A stretch of DNA of 64,000 nt, from NCBI RefSeq assembly GCF_004364325.1, contig NZ_SOCP01000030.1:1-64000 (forward strand), in the 5' to 3' direction. The notes under the pieces are model-generated. The model was not told the origin of the DNA, made no database searches, and was given only the letters and a program-made list of their open reading frames with translations. Position numbers and translations under genes: made by a program. This DNA is from Actinophytocola oryzae (GTDB taxonomy: Bacteria > Actinomycetota > Actinomycetes > Mycobacteriales > Pseudonocardiaceae). Every line of letters begins with the position of its first letter. Positions within the stretch are counted from its first letter, which is position 1. Below are positions 1 to 7,973 of this stretch, in pieces.

Positions 1-2
1 AA

Positions 3-74
3 GGCGTCCGCTACGACGAGAACATTCACATTCGCAACCGCTCCAAGGCCCTTCAACCGCCCACAGCGGCCTGA
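3..74 (+). CDS. C-terminal tail of an unidentified plus-strand gene (cut by window edge)
   Basis: Reading frame 3 is open from the window edge to a TGA at 72-74 and gives a 23-residue tail (GVRYDENIHIRNRSKALQPP then TAA). Most codons end in G or C, which suits a real gene end better than the opposite strand does. It runs head-on into mtrB, whose stop is 18 bases away. I do not recognise the family. A competing minus-strand frame opens with an ATG at 95 that overlaps the mtrB stop, but it has poorer codon use and no lipoprotein signal. Confidence 0.3.
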   Translation, partial: GVRYDENIHIRNRSKALQPPTAA

Positions 75-91
75 GGTTGACAGAAGGTGTC

Positions 92-1825
92 TCATCGGGC
101 CTCCTCCCACACGGGGGCCGGGGGTTCGAGCTCGGGTTCGACGTCCTCGCCGACGGTGACGCGCATGGCGTCGGCCTCGCCGAGCGCCTCGACGTCGGAG
201 GCGACGGCGCTGGGCACCTTGGCGTCCGGCGGCGGCAGCTGGAGCGGGCTCTCGTGGAACTCGACGCCCTGGTGGCACGGCAGGGTCAGGCGGAAGCAGG
301 CGCCCTTGCCCGGCTCGCCCCACGCGTCGAGGCCGCCGCCGTGCAGGCGCGCGTCCTCGAGGCTGATCGCGAGCCCGAGTCCGGTGCCGCCCGTGTGCCG
401 GTTGCGGGACGGGTCGGCGCGCCAGAAGCGGTTGAACACGAGGCCGGCCTCGCCGTTGCGCAGGCCGACACCGTAGTCGCGGACGGTGACGGCGAGCGCC
501 TCGCCGTCGACGGCCATCCGCAGCCGCACGGGGTGCCCGTCGCCGTGGTCGACCGCGTTGGCGAGCAGGTTGCGCAGGATCCGCTCGATGCGTCGCGAGT
601 CGACCTCGGCGGAAGCCTCGTCCTCGGGCAGGTCGAGGATGATCTCGGTGCCCGCGGTGCGTGCGATGGTGGCGACCGCCCGCGCGGCGCGGACCGCGAT
701 GGGCCGCACGTCGATGTACTCGGCGGCGAGCTCCTCGACCCCCGCGTCGAGCCTGCTGATCTCCAGCAGGTCGCCGAGCAGCGACTCGAACCGGTCCAGC
801 TCGTCGACCAGCAGTTCGGTGGAGCGGGCGAGGCCGGGCGGGAACTGCTCGCGGGACGCGTGGAGCACGTCCGCGGCCATCCGCACGGTGGTCAGCGGGG
901 TGCGCAGCTCGTGGGAGACGTCCGAGGTGAACCGGCGCTGCAGCCCGCCGAACTCCTCGAGCTGGCGGATCTGCCGCTCGATGCTCTCGGCCATCTTGTT
1001 GTAGGACTGGGCGAGCCGGGCGACGTCGTCCTCGCCGACGACGACCATCCGTTCGTCCAGCTCACCGCCCGCGAACCGCTCGGCGGCCTGCGCGGCGCTG
1101 CGGACCGGCCGCACGACCTGCCTGGTCACGAGGTTCGCGATGCCCGCGAGCAGGAGCAACAGCACGAGCCCGCCGACGAGCAGCGTGCTCTGCACGACCG
1201 CGATCGTCGACTGCTCGGCGGACAGCGGGTACAGCATGTAGAGCTGCATCTTCTGCTGTCCGGTGTGGAACGGCGCGCCCACGATGAGGAACGTGGTGCG
1301 GCCGGAGTCCCGGTCGACCGTGTGGATCTGCACGGAGAGCTGGTCGTTCTCGACGAAGTGACGCAGGCTGTCCGGCACGTCGGCGTAGGGCCCGACGCTC
1401 GTCATCGTCTCGCCCTGGTAGGGCTGCGGGGTCGCGAGCACCGGCTCGAAGGTGCCTGCCGACGAGCTGACCGTGCCGGTGTTCGGCGTGGAGCTGGTCA
1501 GCTTGTTCAGCGCCTGCTGGAGCCGGTTGCGCACGAGGTCGGCGGACAGGTTGACACCCTGGAGCTCACGCTGCGCGACGGCCACCGAGTCACGGGTGGC
1601 CGCGATCGCCGCCTCCTCCTTCGTCTCGAGGAGGCGGTCGGTGATCTGGTTCTGCAGCACCATGCCCAGCACGAACACCACCGCGGAGGAGAGCGCGAGC
1701 GTGCTCACCACGACTCGCACCTGCAGCGAGCGCCGCCACAGCTCGCCGAAGCGCACCGCCTGATGCTGTCCGAAAGCGACCGCGCGGGCGCCGTAACGGG
1801 CGACCGCGCGGAGGTACCGCTTCAT
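92..1825 (-). CDS. mtrB: MtrB sensor histidine kinase
   Basis: Membrane sensor kinase of the actinobacterial MtrAB two-component system, which in mycobacteria coordinates cell division, envelope metabolism and replication. The 577-residue product has two membrane segments (about 36-58 and 209-231) flanking an extracellular sensor domain, a HAMP linker (about 232-285), the H-box SDVSHELRTP with phospho-acceptor His305, an N-box around NAVDHGD and the G-boxes DYGVGL and GGTGLGLAI. Length fits the family. It starts 13 bases after the mtrA stop, so the two are one operon. The usual third gene, lpqB, is not seen downstream: the sequence after the stop reads as the tail of an opposing gene. Confidence 0.96.
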   Translation of the reverse strand: MKRYLRAVARYGARAVAFGQHQAVRFGELWRRSLQVRVVVSTLALSSAVVFVLGMVLQNQITDRLLETKEEAAIAATRDSVAVAQRELQGVNLSADLVRNRLQQALNKLTSSTPNTGTVSSSAGTFEPVLATPQPYQGETMTSVGPYADVPDSLRHFVENDQLSVQIHTVDRDSGRTTFLIVGAPFHTGQQKMQLYMLYPLSAEQSTIAVVQSTLLVGGLVLLLLLAGIANLVTRQVVRPVRSAAQAAERFAGGELDERMVVVGEDDVARLAQSYNKMAESIERQIRQLEEFGGLQRRFTSDVSHELRTPLTTVRMAADVLHASREQFPPGLARSTELLVDELDRFESLLGDLLEISRLDAGVEELAAEYIDVRPIAVRAARAVATIARTAGTEIILDLPEDEASAEVDSRRIERILRNLLANAVDHGDGHPVRLRMAVDGEALAVTVRDYGVGLRNGEAGLVFNRFWRADPSRNRHTGGTGLGLAISLEDARLHGGGLDAWGEPGKGACFRLTLPCHQGVEFHESPLQLPPPDAKVPSAVASDVEALGEADAMRVTVGEDVEPELEPPAPVWEEAR

Positions 1826-1838
1826 CGTATGTCTCCGA

Positions 1839-2516
1839 TCACGGTGGTCCGGCCTTGTAGCCGACGCCGCGCACCGTCAACACCACCTCGGGGTGCTCCG
1901 GGTCGGTCTCGACCTTGGACCGCAGCCGCTGCACGTGGACGTTGACCAGCCGCGTGTCGGCCGCGTGCCGGTAGCCCCAGACCTGCTCGAGCAGCACCTC
2001 GCGCGTGAACACCTGCCGAGGCTTGCGGGCGAGCGCCACCAGCAGGTCGAACTCGAGAGGCGTGAGCTGGATGGCGACACCGTCGCGGGTGACCTCGTGG
2101 CCGGGCACGTCGATGGTGAGGTCGCCGATGGACAGCATCTCGGCAGGCTCGGAGTCGGTGCGGCGAAGCCGGGCTCTGACCCGCGCGACCAGCTCTTTCG
2201 GCTTGAACGGCTTCACGACGTAGTCGTCAGCGCCGGACTCCAGGCCGAGCACGATGTCGACCGTGTCGCTCTTCGCGGTGAGCATGACGATCGGCACGCC
2301 CGACTCGGCGCGGATCGCCTTGCACACGTCGATGCCGTTGATACCGGGCAACATCAGGTCGAGCAGTACCAGGTCGGGCCTGAGCTCGCGCAGCGCGGGC
2401 AACGCCCGGTTGCCTTCCGCCACCACCGCGGTGTCGAAACCTTCGCCCCGCAACACGATGGTCAGCATCTCGGCCAGAGCCGGGTCGTCGTCCACTACCA
2501 GCACACGTGCCTTCAT
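1839..2516 (-). CDS. mtrA: MtrA response regulator
   Basis: OmpR/PhoB-type DNA-binding response regulator phosphorylated by MtrB. The receiver domain spans about residues 1-115, with acidic pocket DDD at 9-11, phospho-acceptor Asp53 in LVLLDLMLP and the conserved lysine in VVKPF. The winged-helix effector domain follows (TPLEFDLL, VWGYRHAADTR, VRGVGYK). The start was set at the ATG giving MKARVLVVDD, 225 residues as usual for MtrA; upstream in-frame codons would add an 18-residue non-conserved extension. First gene of the mtrA-mtrB operon, divergent from the VOC gene, so its promoter lies in 2517-2666. Confidence 0.96.
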   Translation of the reverse strand: MKARVLVVDDDPALAEMLTIVLRGEGFDTAVVAEGNRALPALRELRPDLVLLDLMLPGINGIDVCKAIRAESGVPIVMLTAKSDTVDIVLGLESGADDYVVKPFKPKELVARVRARLRRTDSEPAEMLSIGDLTIDVPGHEVTRDGVAIQLTPLEFDLLVALARKPRQVFTREVLLEQVWGYRHAADTRLVNVHVQRLRSKVETDPEHPEVVLTVRGVGYKAGPP

Positions 2517-2666
2517 GGTTACATCGTCGCACTTCGTGAGGCTCATTCGTGCGGGACCCGGTCGGTTCATCCGGTTACCGCAATTCGGGTGACATGTTGT
2601 AACGCTTCGGCCAGCTTTGGCAATCTACCTGGTGAACTGCGGAACTGTGCTCGGGGGAGGACGCGG

Positions 2667-3143
2667 ATGGGCATCCGACGGCTCAACCACGCGGTGCTCT
2701 ACGTGCGCGACGTGACACGCAGCGTGCAGTTCTACACGGACGTGCTGGGCTTCCGGGTGGTCCACTGTCGCCCGAACGCGGCGTTCCTGAGGGCCGCGGA
2801 CTCCGACAACGACCACGACCTCGGCCTGTTCCAGTCCAGGGGTGCCGCGACGAGAGCCGCGGGCGCGGGCCTCTACCACCTCGCCTGGTCCGTAGGCACC
2901 CTCCCGGAGCTGGCGACGTTCGCCGACCGCCTGGCGACCACCGGCGCCCTGGTCGGCTCTTCGGACCACGGCGTCTCGAAGTCCCTGTACGGAAAGGACC
3001 CGGACGGCCTGGAGTTCGAGATCTCCTGGTTCGTCCCCCGCGACCGCGTGACGGACGAGATGTCGGCCACCACCACGATCGGCCGCCTCGACATAGCCGC
3101 GGAAATCTCGCACTGGGGCGAGGACCTGGTAGGCGCCCCGTAA
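2667..3143 (+). CDS. VOC-family (glyoxalase/extradiol dioxygenase-like) protein
   Basis: A 158-residue vicinal-oxygen-chelate protein. It begins with the typical MGIRRLNHAVLYVRD strand, and the probable metal ligands are the His of LNHAVLYV, the His of YHLAWSV and the Glu of LEFEISW, the arrangement of type I extradiol dioxygenases such as catechol 2,3-dioxygenase. The substrate cannot be read from the sequence. The ATG is preceded by a strong ribosome site (GGGGGAGG at 2653-2660). It stands alone between divergent mtrA and a long non-coding repeat region, and a near-perfect hairpin sits 64 bases after its stop. Confidence 0.85.
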   Translation: MGIRRLNHAVLYVRDVTRSVQFYTDVLGFRVVHCRPNAAFLRAADSDNDHDLGLFQSRGAATRAAGAGLYHLAWSVGTLPELATFADRLATTGALVGSSDHGVSKSLYGKDPDGLEFEISWFVPRDRVTDEMSATTTIGRLDIAAEISHWGEDLVGAP

Positions 3144-3206
3144 GTCCCCCCGGCACCGCACCGAAGGACATCCCTCCAAGAGGCCTCGCTCACCACCTCA
3201 GCCGTT

Positions 3207-3253
3207 CTGAAGGACGCCTTCCTGACGCCCAGCGTCAGGAAGGCGTCCTTCAG
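3207..3253. repeat. 22-bp perfect inverted repeat (GAAGGACGCCTTC-type hairpin)
   Basis: Arms 3207-3228 and 3232-3253 are exact reverse complements separated by CCA. The core GAAGGACGCCTTC / GAAGGCGTCCTTC recurs at 40521-40566 in another intergenic space. It could terminate the VOC transcript, but there is no T-run, and its recurrence suggests a dispersed family repeat. Confidence 0.75.
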
Positions 3254-3302
3254 TGCACCGCCAGGCCAAGGGTGAACCGCACCCGACCCACCGTACTCGA
3301 CA

Positions 3303-3935
3303 AACCCGAATGAAAGTCCCACTCATGCATAAGGGACCCCCCGATGCCAACGCTACCAGCGAGCACCGACAAAACGCGGCCAAAAAGTGGCACCCGACAA
3401 AATCCCCACCCGCCAAACCCGAGCGAAAGTCCCATTCATACCCCTGGGGGTCCCCCGGTTTCAACACTACCCGCACCCACCGACAACGCCGTGCGCCCGA
3501 CGGGCAAACGGCAACGGATTCACCTCCGAGCCCGAGCGAGAGTCCCACTCATGCGCCAGGGGGTCCCCCGGATGTCAACGCTACCGGTTGGCACCGACCG
3601 ATGCCGACGCACGAACGGCAAACGGCAACAGATTCACCCACCGAACCCGAGTGAAAGTCCCTTTGATGCGGCAGGGGTCCCCCGGTTTCAACACGACCGG
3701 TAGGCGCCGACAAATCTCAGCTCGCGAACGGCAAATGGCGACAAGTTCACCCACCTAACCCGAGCGAGAGTCCCATTGGTGCACCCGGGGGCCCCGGTTT
3801 CGACACTACTTTGGGGTGCCGACAAAAAGCGGGTGGTAAACGGCAAATGGGGATGGGGTCACCTGGTCAGATCGAGCGAATGGGACTTTCGTGCCCCTGG
3901 GGGTCCCCCGGATTTGAGTTTACCGGATTGGGGTG
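3303..3935. repeat. Tandem array of ~113-bp degenerate repeats, five and a half units
   Basis: The motif (A)AAGTCCCA(C/T)TCAT begins at 3313, 3426, 3539, 3654 and 3767, spacings of 113, 113, 115 and 113 bases. Each unit also carries a GC-rich palindromic CCTGGGGGTCCCCCGG block about 15 bases later, an AACACTACC/AACGCTACC block, CACCGACA and ACGGCAAACGGCAAC. At the next expected position (3880) the first motif appears inverted (GAATGGGACTTTC), still followed by the GGGGGTCCCCC block, and the array then fades. No coding frame is convincing, so the 819 bases from 3144 to 3962 hold repeats only. This is not a CRISPR: no constant repeat with variable spacers. Confidence 0.85.
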
Positions 3936-3962
3936 ACAGTTTTGTCGGCTCCCAGCACGCTG

Positions 3963-4595
3963 TCACTCTGCCAGTTTCTTGGCCAGTTCCGCCGTGTCGG
4001 GGACCGTCGAGCCGTCCACCACGTGCCACGGTGCCAGCCAGTCGGCCGCCGCCAACCCGTCGTACACCGCCGCCACCCGGGACTGGAGCGCGTCGTCCGA
4101 CTCCCACGTGTCCCGGCCCCGGTCCGCCTCCGTCTGCGCCCTCCGGGTCGAGCGGGCCGCCGCGATCACCGGGGGCACCCGCAGCAACAGGTGGGCATGC
4201 GGCACCGGCACCCCGAAGCGCCCCAGCTCGATCTCGTGGACCCATCCCACGAACTCCCCACCAGCACCCTGATGCAGCCGAGCCGCCCCGAAAGCCGCGT
4301 TGGAGGCCACATAACGGTCCAACAGGACATAGTCGTGAGCATCCAACAGAGCGCGAATGTCCGGCGCCGCCTCGCGACGGTCCAGTGCGTACAGCATCGC
4401 CATGCCGTGCACCTCGTCGCCGAACGCACCGAGGCGCCCATGTAGACCGTCGCGGATCAGGTCGCCGTACACCGACACGCCGTACCGCGGGAACGCCATC
4501 CTCGCCACCCGGCCCGCCAGCGCCCCCTCCAACGCCTCCGCCAGCGTCCGCTTGCCCGCCCCGTCGATACCCTCGATCACGATCAGTCGTCCCAC
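3963..4595 (-). CDS. tmk: Thymidylate kinase
   Basis: Phosphorylates dTMP to dTDP with ATP. The P-loop reads IEGIDGAGKRTL near the N-terminus, with the GKRT ending typical of actinobacterial Tmk, followed by the DRY-type motif LLDRYVASNAAFGAAR and a basic lid region RSTRRAQTEADRGRD. The start chosen is the GTG at 4595 (VGRLIVIEG), giving 210 residues; the longer open frame adds 61 low-complexity residues with no homology. It lies 11 bases after the DUF1266 gene on the same strand, probably in one transcript, and keeps the mtrA-tmk-ahcY neighbourhood known from mycobacteria. Confidence 0.92.
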   Translation of the reverse strand: MGRLIVIEGIDGAGKRTLAEALEGALAGRVARMAFPRYGVSVYGDLIRDGLHGRLGAFGDEVHGMAMLYALDRREAAPDIRALLDAHDYVLLDRYVASNAAFGAARLHQGAGGEFVGWVHEIELGRFGVPVPHAHLLLRVPPVIAAARSTRRAQTEADRGRDTWESDDALQSRVAAVYDGLAAADWLAPWHVVDGSTVPDTAELAKKLAE

Positions 4596-4606
4596 GGCGG
4601 GCAACC

Positions 4607-5350
4607 CTATGCGAACGGTACGTGCCACCACGGGCTGGTCCGGTCCGCCGTCAGCAGGCGGTGCGGGCCCAGCACCGACGCGTACAGGTGCCCGTACGCC
4701 TCCCCGTCGAACCTGAGCACCCGACCCAGTGCGTAGCCCGCGCTGAAGTCGGCCCACGACGTGTACTGCCTGCGGCACAGCTCACCGGCACGCAGCACGA
4801 TGCCCTCGGCGGTCCGGTAGTCGCAGAACCGGGCGCCGAAGCCCCAGCGCGCCATGTTCACCGCACGGCCGAAGTCGTAGCCCGACACGCTGGTCACGAC
4901 GCCGTCCGACGGGAGAAGACCGTCGGTGCGGAAGCGGGACTCGTAGCGGGTGATGACGGCGGCCAGCTCGGCCAACTCGGCCACCTCCACCGGCTGTCCT
5001 CGGGGCAGGTCGCCGATGGCTTTCTGCCACGTGGGCAGGTCGTAGTGGCCCTGTCCGCGCAGCAGGGTTTGACGCACGTTCAGCACCGCGTCCGCCTCCG
5101 GGCCCACGTTCTGTCCGGCCAGCAGGTACTCGACCTGCCGCGACCAGTCCTCCGCGGTCTCCACGCCCCAGCTGTCGGCCAGCGTCTCGCGGTCGGCCCG
5201 GTAGTCGCGCGCGGGATCGTCCATCGCGTTCCACGGCCTCGAGACATGCACCGGGATGTGCGCGCCGCACGCGAACCCGTGCGCCAGCGGCCCGTAGAAC
5301 GGGCCCTGCCGGGCGCTGACCACCCCCTCCACGTGATCACACACCACCAC
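4607..5350 (-). CDS. DUF1266-type protein
   Basis: A roughly 247-residue protein, probably of the DUF1266 family, judged from the conserved run WDRYRA-like RDYRADRETLADSWGVE near the middle and the C-terminal YDFGRAVNMARWGFGARFC ... WADFSAGYALGR. These proteins have no established function. No signal peptide or membrane segment is visible. The start is uncertain: GTG codons at 5350, 5347, 5344 or 5368 are possible and none has a clear ribosome site. It is upstream of tmk and divergent from the META lipoprotein. Confidence 0.65.
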   Translation of the reverse strand: MVVCDHVEGVVSARQGPFYGPLAHGFACGAHIPVHVSRPWNAMDDPARDYRADRETLADSWGVETAEDWSRQVEYLLAGQNVGPEADAVLNVRQTLLRGQGHYDLPTWQKAIGDLPRGQPVEVAELAELAAVITRYESRFRTDGLLPSDGVVTSVSGYDFGRAVNMARWGFGARFCDYRTAEGIVLRAGELCRRQYTSWADFSAGYALGRVLRFDGEAYGHLYASVLGPHRLLTADRTSPWWHVPFA

Positions 5351-5405
5351 GCCGCGAAGTGTAGCCACGTGCAACGACCAACGCCCTCGGCTCCGTCCTG
5401 TCGGC

Positions 5406-6176
5406 ATGAGACTTCTGTTCGTGGCCGTGCCCCTGCTGCTCGTTCTCACGGCCTGCGGTCAACGAGCCGGCAGCGCGCCGGACCCGCTGCGTGGGAGGAC
5501 GTTCATCGCCACCGAGGTGACCGAGGACGGCAAGCCCCGGGAGATGACCGCGGAGCTGTCCGTCGAGTTCACCGACGACGGGCGGCTCATCGCGCGGGCC
5601 GGCTGCAACATGATGCAGGGGGAGGTCGACACGAGTGACAGCAAGATCACCATCGGCGGCGAGGGGCTCGGCATGACCGGGATGGGCTGTGACCCCGAGC
5701 GCCACGAGCAGGACTCCTTCGTCTCCTCCGTGCTCGGTTCGACGCCGTCCTGGGAGCTGGCCGGTGACCGGCTCACGATCACCTCCGGCACCACGACCTT
5801 CGAGATGGCGCCGCGCGAGCTGGTCACCCCCGACCGCGACCTCGTCGGCACGACCTGGGAGCTGGACACCGTGGTCGACGGTCAGACCGCGTCGAGCATG
5901 CCCGCGGGCGCCGAGCCGGTGACGCTCGTGTTCGACGGCACCAAGGTCGTCGCCGACACGCACTGCAACGGTGTCACCGCCGAGTACACCGTGTCGGGTG
6001 ACACGATCGTGTTCGACCTTGGTGTGATGACGAAGATGGCGTGTCCGCCTGAGATCATGCTGGGCGAGGACGCGGTGGTCGACGTGCTGTCCGGCGACGC
6101 GAAGTACGAGATCACCGCCGACAAGCTGTCGTTGGACGGCTCGTCCGGCAAGGGGATCCAGCTGCATGCCAAGTGA
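5406..6176 (+). CDS. META-domain lipoprotein
   Basis: A 256-residue secreted lipoprotein. The N-terminal hydrophobic segment ends in the lipobox LTAC (Cys17), so it should be anchored to the outer face of the membrane. Two META-like domains follow (about 28-135 and 145-250), each with the typical GRTFIATEV or GTTWELDTV start and a cysteine pair (AGCNMM ... GMGCDPE; DTHCNG ... MACPPE). META domains are associated with stress or heat-shock envelope proteins such as HslJ. It overlaps the YdeI-like gene by 11 bases, so both are translated from one message. Confidence 0.85.
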   Translation: MRLLFVAVPLLLVLTACGQRAGSAPDPLRGRTFIATEVTEDGKPREMTAELSVEFTDDGRLIARAGCNMMQGEVDTSDSKITIGGEGLGMTGMGCDPERHEQDSFVSSVLGSTPSWELAGDRLTITSGTTTFEMAPRELVTPDRDLVGTTWELDTVVDGQTASSMPAGAEPVTLVFDGTKVVADTHCNGVTAEYTVSGDTIVFDLGVMTKMACPPEIMLGEDAVVDVLSGDAKYEITADKLSLDGSSGKGIQLHAK

Positions 6177-6735
6177 CCTGCCCGAGGTGGGGTTCGACGG
6201 CCAGGCCGAGTTCGCGGCCTGGCTCGCCGAGCACGCCGACACGCCCGGCCTGTGGCTCAGGATCGCCAAGAAGGGCACCGGCCTCGTCTCGGTCGACCAC
6301 GACCAGGCCCTCGAGGAGGCGCTGCGGCACGGGTGGATCGACGGCACCGCGCGCCGCGTCGACGACCAGTGGTTCGTGCAGAAGTTCACGCCGCGCGGTC
6401 GCCGGTCGCGGTGGTCCCGGATCAACCGGGCGTCGGCCGAGCGGTTGATCGCGGAGGGCCGGATGTTCCCGCGCGGTCTGCGTGAGGTCGAGGCGGCCAG
6501 GGCCGACGGGCGCTGGGATGCCGCCTACGCGAGCCCCGCCAACTCGACCGTGCCGGACGACCTGGCCGCCGCACTCGCCGCGTCCCCTGCCGCCGCGGCG
6601 TTCTTCACGACCCTGACCAGCCAGAACCGCTATGCCATCCTGTACAGGGTGGAGGAGGCGAAGCGGCCCGAGACCCGGGCGCGGCGCATCGAGAAGTTCG
6701 TCGCGATGCTGGAGCGCGGCGAGACCATCCACTAG
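6166..6735 (+). CDS. YdeI/OmpD-associated family protein
   Basis: A 189-residue protein of the YdeI family (called bacteriocin-protection proteins in some annotations; mechanism not established). Diagnostic stretches are the N-terminal EFAAWLAEH and LWLRIAKKG, then LRHGWIDGTARRVDDQWFVQ, FTPRGRRSRWSRIN and the C-terminal SQNRYAILYRVEEAKRPETR with ARRIEKFVAMLERGE. No signal peptide. The ATG lies inside the end of the META lipoprotein gene, so it is translationally coupled. Its product is cytosolic, unlike its neighbour's. Confidence 0.85.
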   Translation: MPSDLPEVGFDGQAEFAAWLAEHADTPGLWLRIAKKGTGLVSVDHDQALEEALRHGWIDGTARRVDDQWFVQKFTPRGRRSRWSRINRASAERLIAEGRMFPRGLREVEAARADGRWDAAYASPANSTVPDDLAAALAASPAAAAFFTTLTSQNRYAILYRVEEAKRPETRARRIEKFVAMLERGETIH

Positions 6736-6773
6736 CGATCTCACGTTTCGTGGACGTGGGGCGTCTTCCCGGT

Positions 6774-7250
6774 GTGATCGTGAAACCGTTCGAACAGGTA
6801 GTGGCCGAGTACGGACCGATGGTGCTGCGGGTCTGCCGCGCCGTCGTCGGTCCGACCGACGCCGAGGACGCCTGGTCCGAGACGTTCCTGGCCGCCCTGA
6901 AGGCCTATCCGGACCTGCCTGCCGACGCCAACCTCGAGGCATGGCTGGTCACGATCGCGCACCGCAAGGCCGTCGACATCACGCGGGTCCGAGGGCGCTC
7001 GCCGATCCCCGTCGACGAGGTGCCAGAACGGCAGAGCCCGGCGCGGGCGGTGGACGGCGACCTGTGGGACTCGGTGGCGCGGCTGCCGGACAAGCAGCGT
7101 GCCGCCGTCGCCTACCACTACCTCGCCGGACTGCCCTACCGGGAGATCGCGCTGATCACCGGCGGCACCACCGACGCGGCCCGGCGGGCGGCCTCGGACG
7201 GGATCAGGGCCTTGCGGGCCACCACGAACAGGGAGGAAGCGAGATCATGA
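6774..7250 (+). CDS. ECF-type RNA polymerase sigma factor
   Basis: A small sigma-70 family regulator with only regions 2 and 4. Region 2 is FEQVVAEYGPMVLRVCRAVV with DAEDAWSETFLAALKA. Region 4 is LPDKQRAAVAYHYLAGLPYR plus the helix-turn-helix EIALITGGTTDAARRAASDG. Start placed at GTG 6774; an in-frame GTG at 6750 would add eight residues. Its stop overlaps the ATG of the methyltransferase gene (ATGA), so both proteins are made together. No anti-sigma gene is adjacent. Control of a DNA-alkylation response is inferred from the neighbours only. Confidence 0.85.
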   Translation: MIVKPFEQVVAEYGPMVLRVCRAVVGPTDAEDAWSETFLAALKAYPDLPADANLEAWLVTIAHRKAVDITRVRGRSPIPVDEVPERQSPARAVDGDLWDSVARLPDKQRAAVAYHYLAGLPYREIALITGGTTDAARRAASDGIRALRATTNREEARS

Positions 7251-7858
7251 TGACGATGTCGGACGACGCGTTGTTCAGCGAGCTGCCGGAGATCGACGCG
7301 GCGACGACCCGCCGCCTGCACGAGCGGCTGACCGCGGCCGCGGCGCGGGAGCGGCTGCTCGACGTGGCCTACCGCACGCTCGACACCCCGGTCGGCACGC
7401 TGCTGCTGGCCGCGACCGAGGAGGGTCTCGTGCGGGTCGCCTACGCCCGCGAGGACCACGACGCGGTGCTGGCGAAGCTCGCCGACGCGGTCAGCCCTCG
7501 GATCCTGCGTGCCCCGGCGCGGCTGGACCCCGTGGCCAGGCAGCTCGGCGAGTACTTCGACGGCGGCAGGCAGACCTTCGACCTGCCGCTGGACCTGCGG
7601 CTGGCCAGGGGGTTCCGCCTCGCGGTGCTCACCCACCTGCCTGCCATCGGCTACGGGCGGACCGAGAGCTACGCGCAGGTCGCGGCGGCCGCGGGCAGCC
7701 CGAGGGCGGTGCGGGCGGTCGGCACGGCGTGTGCGACCAACCCGCTGCCGGTCGTCGTGCCGTGTCACCGGGTGGTGCGCTCCGACGGGTCCTACGGCGG
7801 CTACGTCGGCGGTGAGGACACCAAGCGGACGCTGCTGACCCTGGAGGCGGCAGCGTGA
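7247..7858 (+). CDS. ogt: Methylated-DNA-protein-cysteine S-methyltransferase
   Basis: Suicide repair enzyme that moves the methyl group of O6-methylguanine to its own cysteine. The 203-residue product carries the acceptor motif PCHRVV (Cys173), preceded by IGYGRTESYAQVAAAAGSPR and AVGTACATNPLPVVV, and followed by GGYVGGEDTKR. About 45 residues precede the usual Ogt start (around YRTLDTPVGTLLLAA), a helical extension. The ATG overlaps the sigma-factor stop by four bases and has a GGGAGG ribosome site at 7231-7236. Cytosolic. Confidence 0.93.
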   Translation: MMTMSDDALFSELPEIDAATTRRLHERLTAAAARERLLDVAYRTLDTPVGTLLLAATEEGLVRVAYAREDHDAVLAKLADAVSPRILRAPARLDPVARQLGEYFDGGRQTFDLPLDLRLARGFRLAVLTHLPAIGYGRTESYAQVAAAAGSPRAVRAVGTACATNPLPVVVPCHRVVRSDGSYGGYVGGEDTKRTLLTLEAAA

Positions 7859-7958
7859 GCGGAGCTTGCGGAGCGAACCACCAGCACTCACGACGTCACC
7901 TCGACTGCGGAGGGCGCCGGTGTAGCGGAGCCCGCGGAGCGTTCCGGGGCCACGGAAC
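7859..7958. repeat. Short direct repeats and a small dyad after ogt
   Basis: Copies of GCGGAGC(T/C)(T/C)GCGGAGCG lie at 7859-7875 and 7925-7941, identical at 15 of 17 positions. The second runs into a 6-bp dyad GTTCCG...CGGAAC (7941-7958). They occupy the 115-base gap between ogt and the oxygenase. The role is unknown. Confidence 0.4.
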
Positions 7959-7973
7959 GGGTGAGGGGACGGC

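Noticed and set aside
77..1945. Long plus-strand open frame opposite mtrB
   Set aside because: Antisense shadow caused by high GC at codon third positions; its protein is low-complexity, while the minus strand gives a complete MtrB.
3253..3758. Several overlapping short plus-strand frames
   Set aside because: They lie in the tandem repeats, differ between units and have no ribosome site; the repeat period of 113 is not a multiple of three.
3303..3935. CRISPR array
   Set aside because: Units are similar along their whole length with no unique spacers, the period is far too long and no cas genes are near.
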